Positions 17,946 to 26,925 of a stretch of 64,000 nucleotides of DNA are shown one piece after another. Both the position numbers and the translations under genes were made by a program. A model generated the notes under the pieces. It was not told where the DNA came from. It ran no database searches and was given only the letters and a program-made list of their open reading frames with translations. Numbering within the stretch: the stretch's first letter is position 1; every line of letters starts with the position of its first letter. This stretch comes from RYN-133 sp963785425 (GTDB lineage: Bacteria > Actinomycetota > Actinomycetes > Mycobacteriales > Jatrophihabitantaceae), in assembly GCA_963785425.1 (NCBI GenBank), contig CAWAVG010000004.1:434001-498000 (forward strand), in the 5' to 3' direction.

Positions 17946-19606
17946 TGTCCGACACCTGGGCCGGAGTCGTTTTCGTCATTTCCCTCATCGGGGCGCTGGC
18001 GCTCGTGCACAAACCTCTCGGCGAATACATTGCGCGCGTGCTCACGGGTACGCGGCACCTGAGGGTCGAACGCGCCGTCTACAGGGTGGGCGGTATCGAC
18101 CCGGAGGCCGACCAGGCATGGGGACGCTATTTGCGCTCGGTGCTTGCCTTCAGCGCCGTGTCGGTGCTTTTCCTCTACGGCTTCCTGCGCATCCAGCAGC
18201 ATTTCTGGCCTCCCTACGCCGTGCCGCAGATGGTCGGGCACCAGGCGTGGAACACCGCCGCAAGTTTCGTCACAAACACCAACTGGCAGTCGTACTCCGG
18301 CGAGAACGCGCTCGGCTACGTCGTGCAGATGGCCGGTCTGGCGGTGCAGAACTTCGTATCCGCAGCGGTCGGCATCGCCGTGGCGATCGCACTCGTGCGC
18401 GGCTTCGCCCGCAGCAAGACCGATCGGCTCGGCAATTTCTGGGTCGACCTCACCCGGATCTGCCTGCGCATCCTGCTGCCGATCTCGATCGTGTTCGCGA
18501 TCGTGTTCGTCGGTGCCGGAATGGTCGAGAACTTCCACCATTACCAGACGATCCACACGATCGCCGGCGGCAACCAGACCATTACGGGAGGCCCCTGGGC
18601 GAGTCAGGAGGTCATCAAGGAACTCGGTACCAACGGCGGCGGATCGGCCAACGCGAACTCGGCCCACCCGTTCGAGAACGCCACCGTCTGGACGAACTGG
18701 ATCGAGATCTTCCTGCTGCTGTGCATCTCGTTCTCGCTGCCGCGGACCTTCGGCAAGATGGTGGGCGACAAACGGCAGGGTTACGCGATCGTCGCGGTGA
18801 TGGCGCTGATCGCGATCGTTTCTGTCACGCTCAACGTCACGGCGCAGACCATGCACCACGGCACGGTGCCCACTTCGGTCGGAGCAGCGACAGAAGGCAC
18901 CGAAACGCGATTCGGGGTGCCGAACTCGGCGGCTTTCGCCACGGCGACCACCCTCACATCGACGGGTGCCGTCGACAGCTTCCACGACTCGTACACCAGT
19001 CTGGGTGGCAGCACCCTGATCTTGAACATGGCCCTCGGCGAGGTCGCGCCCGGCGGCACCGGCTCCGGGTTGTACGGCATGTTGATCCTTGCGGTCATCA
19101 CGGTGTTCGTCGCCGGGTTGATGGTCGGCCGAACGCCGGAGTACCTGGGCAAGAAACTTGGTGGCCGGGAGGTGAAGTTCGCTTCCCTCTACCTCCTGAC
19201 GACACCGGCCATCGTGCTGGTCGGCACGGCGCTGGCGATGGCGTTCCCGGCCGAACGAGCCGGCATGCTGAACGCGGGGGCACACGGCTTCTCAGAAGTG
19301 CTCTACGCCTTCACTTCCGCGGCGAACAACAACGGCAGCGCGTTTGCCGGCATCACGGTGAACACCGCGTGGTACGACACCGCCCTCGGCATCGCCATGT
19401 TGCTCGGCCGCTTCCTGCCGATCGTGTTCGTCCTCGCGCTGGCCGGATCGCTCGCCGAACAGAAACCTGTCCCCGCCTCGGACGGCACGTTGCCGACGCA
19501 CCGAACACTGTTCGTCGGCATGTTGTTCGGCGTAACGCTCATCGTGGTCGCCCTGACTTACTTCCCTGCACTCGCACTCGGTCCACTTGCGGAGGGCCTG
19601 CACTGA
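17945..19606 (+). CDS. kdpA: K+-transporting ATPase subunit KdpA
   Basis: A 553-residue channel-like subunit of the Kdp high-affinity K+ pump. The pore-loop filters are visible as VTNTNWQSYSGENALGY, GTNGGGSANANSAHPFEN and TSAANNNGSAFAGIT; the fourth repeat is less distinct. About ten membrane helices surround them. ATG 17945 overlaps the kdpF stop, and its own stop overlaps the kdpB start. Length and order match known KdpA proteins. Confidence 0.97.
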   Translation: MSDTWAGVVFVISLIGALALVHKPLGEYIARVLTGTRHLRVERAVYRVGGIDPEADQAWGRYLRSVLAFSAVSVLFLYGFLRIQQHFWPPYAVPQMVGHQAWNTAASFVTNTNWQSYSGENALGYVVQMAGLAVQNFVSAAVGIAVAIALVRGFARSKTDRLGNFWVDLTRICLRILLPISIVFAIVFVGAGMVENFHHYQTIHTIAGGNQTITGGPWASQEVIKELGTNGGGSANANSAHPFENATVWTNWIEIFLLLCISFSLPRTFGKMVGDKRQGYAIVAVMALIAIVSVTLNVTAQTMHHGTVPTSVGAATEGTETRFGVPNSAAFATATTLTSTGAVDSFHDSYTSLGGSTLILNMALGEVAPGGTGSGLYGMLILAVITVFVAGLMVGRTPEYLGKKLGGREVKFASLYLLTTPAIVLVGTALAMAFPAERAGMLNAGAHGFSEVLYAFTSAANNNGSAFAGITVNTAWYDTALGIAMLLGRFLPIVFVLALAGSLAEQKPVPASDGTLPTHRTLFVGMLFGVTLIVVALTYFPALALGPLAEGLH

Positions 19607-21765
19607 TGTCGACGCCAACCCTTAGCCCGCCAAGGGGGAACCGACGAGAACCAGCCACCCCGCACCGCGTCGGCGGCGGTCTGCTCGATCCCGGGATGCT
19701 CTGGACGTCGCTGCCCGATGCGCTGCGGAAGTTGAACCCGGCGACGCTGTACAAGAACCCGGTCATGTTCATCGTCGAGATCGGGGCCGTGTTCACCACC
19801 GTGCTCTCGGTTTCCAACCCGACCTTGTTCGCGTGGCTGATCGTCTTCTGGCTCTGGCTCACCGTGTTGTTCGCCAATCTGGCCGAAGCAGTTGCCGAAG
19901 GCCGGGGCAAGGCGCAAGCCGACGCGTTGCGCCGCGCGAAGACCGACACCATCGCTCGTCGGCTGGTCGATCGCAACGAGTTCGACGGCGCCAAACAGCC
20001 GGTACCCGCCCCGCAGCTGCAGCAGGGCGACCGCGTCGTGTGTGAGGCCGGCGACCTCGTCCCCGGCGACGGCGACGTCATCGAGGGCATCGCCAGTGTC
20101 GACGAGAGCGCGATCACCGGCGAGAGCGCGCCGGTGATCCGCGAGAGCGGCGGCGACCGCAGTTCGGTCACCGGCGGGACGAAGGTGCTTTCGGACCGGA
20201 TCGTCGTCGAGATCACGCAGAAACCGGGTGAGAGCTTCATCGATCGGATGATCGCGCTCGTCGAGGGTGCGAGCCGGCAGAAGACACCGAACGAGATCGC
20301 GCTCAACATCCTGCTGGTCTCGTTGACGATCATCTTCCTGCTGGCCACGGTGACACTGCAGCCGATGGCGATCTTCGCCAAGGCGAACCAACCGGGTATT
20401 CCGAACAGCCCGGCGCTCGACACACACGGCATCACCGGCATCGTCATGGTGTCGTTGTTGGTGTGCCTGATCCCCACCACCATCGGCGCCCTGCTCTCGG
20501 CCATCGGCATTGCCGGCATGGACCGCCTCGTCCAGCGCAACGTCCTTGCCATGAGCGGTCGCGCCGTCGAGGCGGCGGGGGACGTCAACACGCTGCTTCT
20601 CGACAAGACCGGCACGATCACGCTGGGCAACCGCGAGGCAGCCGAATTCGTCACGCTGGACGGCTGCGATCCGGGCGCGCTTGCCGACGCAGCTCAGCTC
20701 TCGTCGCTCGCCGACGAGACGCCCGAAGGCCGATCAGTGGTCGTGCTTGCCAAGGAACAGTACGGGCTACGCGAGCGCGCGCCGGGCGAGCTCTCCCACG
20801 CCGGCTTCATCGAGTTCACCGCGCAGACCCGGATGAGTGGAGTGGACCTCGCCGAGGACGACGGTCTGCGCCAGATCCGAAAAGGGGCGGCCACAGCAGT
20901 GATGAAGTGGGTGCGAGACCACGGCGGCCACCCGACCGAACAGGTCGGTCCGATCGTCGACGCGATCAGCGCGTCGGGTGGCACCCCGCTCGTCGTCGCA
21001 GAGCTGCGCGCAGACGCACCGGCACGCGCGCTCGGGGTGATCCACCTGAAGGACATCGTCAAGCAGGGCATGCGCGAACGATTCGACGAGCTCCGTCGAA
21101 TGGGCATCCGCACGGTGATGATCACCGGAGACAACCCGCTGACGGCCAAGGCGATCGCGGACGAAGCCGGCGTGGACGACTTCCTTGCCGAGGCCAGGCC
21201 CGAGGACAAGATGGCGCTGATCAAGCGCGAGCAGGAGGGCGGCAAGCTCGTCGCGATGACCGGCGACGGCACCAACGACGCGCCGGCACTCGCCCAGGCG
21301 GACGTCGGTGTTGCGATGAACACCGGCACGTCGGCCGCCAAAGAGGCCGGCAACATGGTCGACCTCGATTCGAACCCCACGAAGCTCATTGAGATCGTCG
21401 AGATCGGCAAGCAACTGCTCATCACCCGCGGCGCGTTGACCACGTTCTCGATCGCGAACGACGTCGCCAAGTACTTCGCGATCATCCCCGCCATGTTCAC
21501 CGCCGTCTATCCAGGCCTGAACAAGCTCAACATCATGGGCCTGCACTCGCCCGAGTCGGCGATCCTGTCGGCGGTCATCTTCAACGCGATCATCATCGCG
21601 GCGCTGATACCGCTGGCGCTGCGCGGAGTGCGGTACCGGCCCTCCGGTGCCAGTGCCATGTTGCGGCGCAACCTCTACATCTACGGCGTGGGCGGCATCG
21701 TGCTGCCGTTCATCGGCATCAAGCTCATCGACCTCCTGGTTCAGTTCCTTCCCGGAATCGGGTGA
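19606..21765 (+). CDS. kdpB: K+-transporting P-type ATPase subunit KdpB
   Basis: A 719-residue P-type ATPase. The phosphorylated Asp is D333 in LLLDKTGTITLGN. Other signatures are the actuator loop VDESAITGESAPVIRESGGD, nucleotide-binding FTAQTRMSGVDL, and the hinge MTGDGTNDAPALAQADVG. The KdpB-specific SIANDVAKYFAIIPAMF helix precedes the final three helices. ATG 19606 overlaps the kdpA stop (TGATG). An extended frame upstream, antisense-like to kdpA, is not coding. Confidence 0.97.
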   Translation: MSTPTLSPPRGNRREPATPHRVGGGLLDPGMLWTSLPDALRKLNPATLYKNPVMFIVEIGAVFTTVLSVSNPTLFAWLIVFWLWLTVLFANLAEAVAEGRGKAQADALRRAKTDTIARRLVDRNEFDGAKQPVPAPQLQQGDRVVCEAGDLVPGDGDVIEGIASVDESAITGESAPVIRESGGDRSSVTGGTKVLSDRIVVEITQKPGESFIDRMIALVEGASRQKTPNEIALNILLVSLTIIFLLATVTLQPMAIFAKANQPGIPNSPALDTHGITGIVMVSLLVCLIPTTIGALLSAIGIAGMDRLVQRNVLAMSGRAVEAAGDVNTLLLDKTGTITLGNREAAEFVTLDGCDPGALADAAQLSSLADETPEGRSVVVLAKEQYGLRERAPGELSHAGFIEFTAQTRMSGVDLAEDDGLRQIRKGAATAVMKWVRDHGGHPTEQVGPIVDAISASGGTPLVVAELRADAPARALGVIHLKDIVKQGMRERFDELRRMGIRTVMITGDNPLTAKAIADEAGVDDFLAEARPEDKMALIKREQEGGKLVAMTGDGTNDAPALAQADVGVAMNTGTSAAKEAGNMVDLDSNPTKLIEIVEIGKQLLITRGALTTFSIANDVAKYFAIIPAMFTAVYPGLNKLNIMGLHSPESAILSAVIFNAIIIAALIPLALRGVRYRPSGASAMLRRNLYIYGVGGIVLPFIGIKLIDLLVQFLPGIG

Positions 21766-21772
21766 TTCGTCG

Positions 21773-22666
21773 ATGCCTAAGGTCCTTGCCTCGATCCGCC
21801 AGTTCGTCGCGGCGATTCGCATGCTGCTGATATTCACGGTCATCCTCGGCATCGCCTACCCTTTGTTCATCACGCTGGTGGCACAGCTGCCGGGACTGCA
21901 GTCGCGAGCCGACGGGTCACTGATCAAGGTCGACGGCAAGGTCGTGGGCTCGGGACTTCTCGGCCAGAGTTTCAGCGGCATCGACGGCACGCCTCTGCGC
22001 CAGTACTTCCAGTCACGACCCTCCGCTGCCGGTGCCGGGTACGACCCCACCGCTTCCGCCGCCAGCAATCTCGGCCCGGAGTCCATCGTCGACGTACTTC
22101 CCGATCCGTCCGTCAAGGGCGACACCGGCACGCAACGCCTGCTGACGCTGGTCTGTTCGCGCAGCCTCGCTGTCGGGCAGGAGTTCGGCGTCGACGGTTC
22201 GCGGCCCTTCTGCACGCCGGACGGAGTGGGCGCCGTGCTGGGCGTGTTCTGGTCGGGTCCGGGCTATCACGGCCACGTCACCCACGCCGTCAGCCTCAAC
22301 CAGGAATGTCCGACGAAGCCGTTCCTCGCGAGCTACAAGGGCGTGTCGGTGCAGTGCGCCCGATTCGGCGTCGACTACACACGTGCGCAGGTCGTGCCGA
22401 TCCGCGGCGACGCTCCGGCGCACGCGGCGGTGCCGGCCGACGCGGTGACGGCGTCCGGATCCGGCCTCGACCCCGAGATCAGCCCCGCCTACGCCGAGCT
22501 GCAGGAGGCGAACGTCGCGAAGGCACGCGGCGTGTCGACGAACGACATCGCCGCGCTCGTTGCCGACTACACCAAGGGGCGCGATCTCGGGTTCCTCGGT
22601 GAGCCGAGGGTCAACGTGCTGCGGCTCAACATCGCGCTCGACGAGAAGTACCCGGTTCACGGCTGA
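21773..22666 (+). CDS. kdpC: K+-transporting ATPase subunit KdpC, enlarged
   Basis: A 297-residue KdpC, against about 190 in E. coli and about 225 in Streptomyces. It has the N-terminal membrane helix (MLLIFTVILGIAYPLFITLV), the QSFSGIDGTPLRQYFQSRPS block and the conserved end SGSGLDPEISPAYAELQ with FLGEPRVNVLRLNIAL. The extra residues lie between these, about 120-230, and contain four Cys (VCSRSLAV, RPFCTPDG, NQECPTKP, VQCARFG) in the extracytoplasmic part, where disulfides could form. It starts 7 bases after kdpB. Confidence 0.95.
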   Translation: MPKVLASIRQFVAAIRMLLIFTVILGIAYPLFITLVAQLPGLQSRADGSLIKVDGKVVGSGLLGQSFSGIDGTPLRQYFQSRPSAAGAGYDPTASAASNLGPESIVDVLPDPSVKGDTGTQRLLTLVCSRSLAVGQEFGVDGSRPFCTPDGVGAVLGVFWSGPGYHGHVTHAVSLNQECPTKPFLASYKGVSVQCARFGVDYTRAQVVPIRGDAPAHAAVPADAVTASGSGLDPEISPAYAELQEANVAKARGVSTNDIAALVADYTKGRDLGFLGEPRVNVLRLNIALDEKYPVHG

Positions 22667-22697
22667 GCAGCGTGATGGGCGAGAGCATCATGGTCCC

Positions 22698-25205
22698 GTG
22701 ACGAACCGAGGTGGTCTGCGGATCTACCTCGGTGCTGCACCGGGGGTGGGCAAGACCTTCGACATGCTCGACGAGGGCCGCCGCCGCCTCGAACGAGGCA
22801 CCGACGTCGTGATCGGCTTCGTCGAGACGCACGGCCGGACACACACCGCCGAGCGCATCGGCGACCTCCCGATCGTCGCGCGCCAGAAGGTCGAGTACCG
22901 CGGCGCCACGTTCGAGGAGATGGATCTCGCCGCGATCCTGCGTCGCCGTCCGCAGCTCGCTCTCGTCGACGAACTCGCCCACACCAACGTGCCCGGTTCC
23001 GGGCCCCATACCAAGCGGTGGCAGGACATCGAGTCGCTGCTCGAAGCCGGGATCGACGTGCTCAGCACAGTGAACATCCAGCACCTGGAATCGCTCAACG
23101 ACGTCGTCGAGACGATCACCGGCGTCGCGCAACAGGAGACCGTCCCCGACTCCTTCGTACGATCCGCCGAGCAGGTGCAGGTCGTCGACCAGACACCTGA
23201 AGCGCTGCGCCGCCGCATGGCACACGGCAACATCTACCCGGCTGAGAGAATCGACGCAGCGCTCGGCAACTACTTCCGGCAGGGCAACCTCACCGCACTG
23301 CGCGAACTCGCGCTCCTGTGGCTCGCTGACCGGGTCGAGGAGGGCCTGCAGCGCTACCGCGAACAACACGGCATCACCGGGACCTGGGAGACGCGAGAAC
23401 GCATCGTCGTCGCCCTGACCGGGGGGCCGGAAGGTGACGCGTTGATCCGCCGTGCCGCCCGCATCGCCGCTCGCGGCAGCGGTGCCGACCTGATCGCCGT
23501 GCACGTCTCGCGCAGCGACGGGCTCGTCGGCTCGGGCAGCGCCGGGCTCGAAACGCAGCGACTGCTGATCGAGTCGCTCGGCGGCAGCTACCACTCGGTG
23601 CTGGGCGACGACGTGCCCCGCACCCTGCTCGAGTTCGCGAAGAGCGTGGACGCGACGCAGATCGTGCTGGGCGCATCGCGACGACGGCCGTGGGGAGCGG
23701 CGCTGATCGGGGCCGGCACCGGCCAAACGGTCACCCGCCTGTCCGGACCCATCGACGTGCACATCGTCAGCCACGACTACGCGGGCCGCGGCTACCAGCT
23801 GCCGCACTTCGGCTACGGGCTCACGCCACGCCGACGCCTGCTCGGTATCGCCGCCGCGGCCGTGCTCCTCGCGGGTATCACTGCGGTGTTGACCCTGGTG
23901 CGTTCGCACATCACCTTCGCCACCGACGTCTCGGTCTACCTGCTGATCGTCGTGGTGACCAGCCTGGTGGGCGGGTTCTGGGCCGCAGTGCTGGGCGCCA
24001 TCGCGGGCTCGTTCCTGCTGAACTACTACTTCGCACCACCGATCCACACGTTGACGATCACCGACGGCGAGAACATCCTCGCGCTCGGCATCTTCCTGCT
24101 GGTCGCCGTGCTCGTCTCGCGGGTGGTGGATCTCTCGGCGCGGCGCTCGGTGCTGGCGTCACGAGCCCGCGCCGAGGCCGAGACGCTGTCGGCGCTGGCA
24201 GGCAGTCTGCTGCGCGGCGAGCAGGCCCTGGACGCCCTGCTCGCCCGGGTAAGGGAGACCTTCGCGATGAGCAGCGTCAGCCTGCTCGAGCGTGAGCCCG
24301 GTGCATCCTGGAGAGTGCTGGCCCAACTCGGGCCGGAGCCACCCGAGGAGCCGAGCGACGGGGACTGCGCGGCGGAGATCGACGAGACGCAATCGCTCGT
24401 GCTCAGAGGGCACTCGCTCAGCGGCGAGGACCAGCGCATCCTCACCGCGTTCGCTGCGCAGGTCGCCGTTGCGTATCGCCAACGCGAACTCGCCGAGGCG
24501 GCGAGCGCGGTCGAGCCACTCGCCGAGTCCGAGCGGGCGCGGACGGCCTTGCTCAACGCAGTCAGTCACGACCTCCGCACGCCGATCGCGGCCGCGAAGG
24601 CAGCGGTGTCCAGTCTGCTCGCCGACGACGTCGCATGGTCGGAGGCCGATCGACACGAGCTGCTCACGAACGCCAACGTCTCGCTCGACAGGCTCACCGA
24701 TCTCGTCACCAACCTGCTAGACCTGTCCCGGCTGCAGGCCGGGGTCCTGCCGGTGCTCACCACACCGGTCGCGCTCGAGGACGTCATGCAGCGCGCACTC
24801 GACTCGGTCGCGCCCGGCGACGCCCCGCTCGACGTCGAGGTTCCTACCGACCTGCCCGAGGTGATGGCCGACGCGGGCCTGCTGGAGCGCGTCGTCGCCA
24901 ACCTCGTGCAGAACGCCTTGCGGTATTCACCCGACGGTGCCCGGGTCGCAATCACCGGTAGTTCTCATGCCGGACTGGTGGAGTTGCGCGTCATCGACCG
25001 CGGCCCCGGCATCCCGGCCGCCGACGCGGACGCGGTGTTCGCAGCGTTCCAGCGCAAGGACGATTCTCCGGCGGCAGGCGCCGGTGTCGGGTTGGGCCTG
25101 GCGATCGCCCGCGGGTTCACCGAAGCGATGGGCGGGCAGGTGTTCGCCGAGGAAACTCCCGGTGGCGGCGCCACCCTTGTCGTCGAATTGAAGGAGGCGG
25201 GGTGA
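22698..25205 (+). CDS. kdpD: Sensor histidine kinase KdpD
   Basis: An 835-residue KdpD. The N-terminal KdpD domain has a Walker A (YLGAAPGVGKTFDM) and Walker-B-like LALVDELAHTNVPGSG. A Usp-like domain follows (about 230-350), then a four-helix DUF4118 region, a GAF-like linker, and the kinase core with the phospho-His in LNAVSHDLRTPIAAAKAAVS, N-box LVQNALRYSPDGA and G-boxes RGPGIPAADA and GAGVGLGLAIARGF. It senses potassium limitation and controls kdp through KdpE. GTG 22698 follows kdpC by 31 bases; CATCAT six bases before it is a weak -10-like box, so a secondary promoter is possible. Its stop overlaps kdpE. Confidence 0.95.
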   Translation: MTNRGGLRIYLGAAPGVGKTFDMLDEGRRRLERGTDVVIGFVETHGRTHTAERIGDLPIVARQKVEYRGATFEEMDLAAILRRRPQLALVDELAHTNVPGSGPHTKRWQDIESLLEAGIDVLSTVNIQHLESLNDVVETITGVAQQETVPDSFVRSAEQVQVVDQTPEALRRRMAHGNIYPAERIDAALGNYFRQGNLTALRELALLWLADRVEEGLQRYREQHGITGTWETRERIVVALTGGPEGDALIRRAARIAARGSGADLIAVHVSRSDGLVGSGSAGLETQRLLIESLGGSYHSVLGDDVPRTLLEFAKSVDATQIVLGASRRRPWGAALIGAGTGQTVTRLSGPIDVHIVSHDYAGRGYQLPHFGYGLTPRRRLLGIAAAAVLLAGITAVLTLVRSHITFATDVSVYLLIVVVTSLVGGFWAAVLGAIAGSFLLNYYFAPPIHTLTITDGENILALGIFLLVAVLVSRVVDLSARRSVLASRARAEAETLSALAGSLLRGEQALDALLARVRETFAMSSVSLLEREPGASWRVLAQLGPEPPEEPSDGDCAAEIDETQSLVLRGHSLSGEDQRILTAFAAQVAVAYRQRELAEAASAVEPLAESERARTALLNAVSHDLRTPIAAAKAAVSSLLADDVAWSEADRHELLTNANVSLDRLTDLVTNLLDLSRLQAGVLPVLTTPVALEDVMQRALDSVAPGDAPLDVEVPTDLPEVMADAGLLERVVANLVQNALRYSPDGARVAITGSSHAGLVELRVIDRGPGIPAADADAVFAAFQRKDDSPAAGAGVGLGLAIARGFTEAMGGQVFAEETPGGGATLVVELKEAG

Positions 25206-25879
25206 CCAAGGTTCTGATCGTCGAGGACGAACGCCCGCTGCTGCGCGCGCTCGCCATGAACCTGACAGCTCGCGGCTACGAAGTGACGGAAGCCGAGAGC
25301 GGCACCCGCGCGCTCGCGGACGTGGCGGCAGCCGACCCCGACGTGATCGTCCTCGACCTCGGTCTGCCCGACATCAGCGGCCTGGACGTCATCAAGGGCG
25401 TGCGCGCCTATGCCTCGACACCAATCATCGTGCTGTCGGCCCGTACGGGCACCGGCGACAAGGTCGCCGCGCTCGATCTCGGTGCCGACGACTACGTCAC
25501 CAAGCCGTTCAGCATCGACGAGTTGCTCGCGCGGCTGCGTGCGGCCACGCGCCGGTCGGGCAGCACCGACGCGGTCGACGTGGTGCAGGTCGGCACGACC
25601 ACCGTCGATCTCGGCGCCAAAACGGTGATCTCCGCCGAGGGCGAAGCCGTTCATCTCACGCCGACCGAGTGGCATCTGCTCGAAGCGTTGCTCCGACGGC
25701 CGGGCAAGCTGGTCACCGGACGGTCCCTGCTGACCGAACTGCGTGGCAGCCCCGACCACACCGACCCGTCCTACCTGCGCATCTACATCGCGGCGCTGCG
25801 CCGCAAGCTGGAACCGCAGCCGGCGCGGCCCCGCTACCTGATCACCGAACCCGGGATGGGTTACCGGTTCCAGCCGTGA
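25202..25879 (+). CDS. kdpE: Response regulator KdpE
   Basis: A 225-residue OmpR-family regulator. The receiver has the acidic pocket LIVEDERPLL, phospho-Asp in VIVLDLGLPDISGLDVI, and Lys in DDYVTKPFSIDELLARL. The winged-helix DNA-binding half has HLTPTEWHLLEALLRRPGKL and YLRIYIAALRRKLEP ending GMGYRFQP. GTG 25202 overlaps the kdpD stop by four bases. It is expected to activate the divergent kdp promoter region 17577-17775. Confidence 0.95.
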   Translation: MTKVLIVEDERPLLRALAMNLTARGYEVTEAESGTRALADVAAADPDVIVLDLGLPDISGLDVIKGVRAYASTPIIVLSARTGTGDKVAALDLGADDYVTKPFSIDELLARLRAATRRSGSTDAVDVVQVGTTTVDLGAKTVISAEGEAVHLTPTEWHLLEALLRRPGKLVTGRSLLTELRGSPDHTDPSYLRIYIAALRRKLEPQPARPRYLITEPGMGYRFQP

Positions 25880-25882
25880 GGC

Positions 25883-26863
25883 TCACACGTCGGTTGCCAC
25901 GAGTTCGAACCCGTCGGCGGACGGACGCACCTGCAGCCCCTGCAGATGCTCGCTCGTGTCCTCGGCGAGGCTGTTGTGTGACTTCGCCGCGCATCCCACG
26001 AACGGGACGTACTCGACGAGCGCCTGCTTCGACTGTTCGGCGGCCATCATCTTCTTGAACTTCATGCCGAGGACGACGACGCCTGCCGGATAGAAGAACG
26101 ATGCCGCGGCGGTCGTGCCGCGCGAGTGGATCACCCGCACGTCGTGGGTGCGGCCGGCCAGTTCGTTCACGACGGTGAGCGCCGAACCGTGACTCTGTGC
26201 GAGCCAGTACTTCGCGTCCTTGCGTCGCGCGAGCAACAACCAGGTGATGCCCAGGTGGTACTCGACCAACGCGCGGCTCTGCACTGTCACCGACTGTCCG
26301 TGCGCCTGGTAGAAGCACTGCTTGGCCTGGTCGATGTGTTCGCGTTGTGTCTCGTCGTCGCTCCCGACGCGTTCGGCCTCGCGCAGATGCGTCCGTCCGG
26401 TCTCGTACGGGCCGAGCACGAGCGCCTCGACCTTGGCGTCGATCTGCTTGAGCAGCCCTTCCTGTGCCTCGCTACTGCCGATCAGTGCGTGCAGCACCGG
26501 CAGCAGGTCGCGCACGGCGGTGAGACCGCCGGTCGTGACGGCGTAGTTGCTCACGGCGTTCGCCAGGCCCGACCACGACCCGAGCACCGACACCGACTCC
26601 ATGTCGTCGAGCACCGGCAGGTCGCGTCCCTGGCGGTGGGCGTTGCGCCGATACATCGCGGCCGCGGCGTCGCGCATCCGCTGGTCGCTCCAGGTCTTGG
26701 CCTGCTGCATGCGCTCGGTGAACGAGGGCAGTTGCGGCGCCGGCGGCGGCAGCGGGTCGACGGCGGACACACCGTTGTCCGAGACGTGCTCGGTCCACAG
26801 CTGACCGTCCCAGTACCGGTACTGGTGGCGACCGCCGGGATCCGGGTACCACGCCTGGGTCAT
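25883..26863 (-). CDS. DUF2510-domain protein of unknown function
   Basis: A 326-residue protein. The N-terminus MTQAWYPDPGGRHQYRYWDG then QLWTEHV is a DUF2510 (W-Y-x-D-P) module. A helical, coiled-coil-prone middle and a globular C-terminal part follow (VVVLGMKFKKMMAAEQSKQA, ending VRPSADGFELVATDV). No membrane helix is evident apart from a short hydrophobic stretch near ASFFYPAGVVVLG. ATG 26863 is chosen because AGGAGG is well spaced upstream; a longer frame reaching 26926 lacks support. It converges on kdpE with a 3-base gap. Function is unknown. Confidence 0.75.
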   Translation of the reverse strand: MTQAWYPDPGGRHQYRYWDGQLWTEHVSDNGVSAVDPLPPPAPQLPSFTERMQQAKTWSDQRMRDAAAAMYRRNAHRQGRDLPVLDDMESVSVLGSWSGLANAVSNYAVTTGGLTAVRDLLPVLHALIGSSEAQEGLLKQIDAKVEALVLGPYETGRTHLREAERVGSDDETQREHIDQAKQCFYQAHGQSVTVQSRALVEYHLGITWLLLARRKDAKYWLAQSHGSALTVVNELAGRTHDVRVIHSRGTTAAASFFYPAGVVVLGMKFKKMMAAEQSKQALVEYVPFVGCAAKSHNSLAEDTSEHLQGLQVRPSADGFELVATDV

Positions 26864-26925
26864 CCGCCCTCCTCGACGCCCCTGCTCGACGCAGTGATTC
26901 TCGACTGCTGTCACCATGGCCCGCA

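Noticed and set aside
18118..19605. A 5' extension of the kdpB frame over kdpA
   Set aside because: KdpA is unmistakable in the other frame, and kdpB has a coupled ATG at 19606 with a normal N-terminus.
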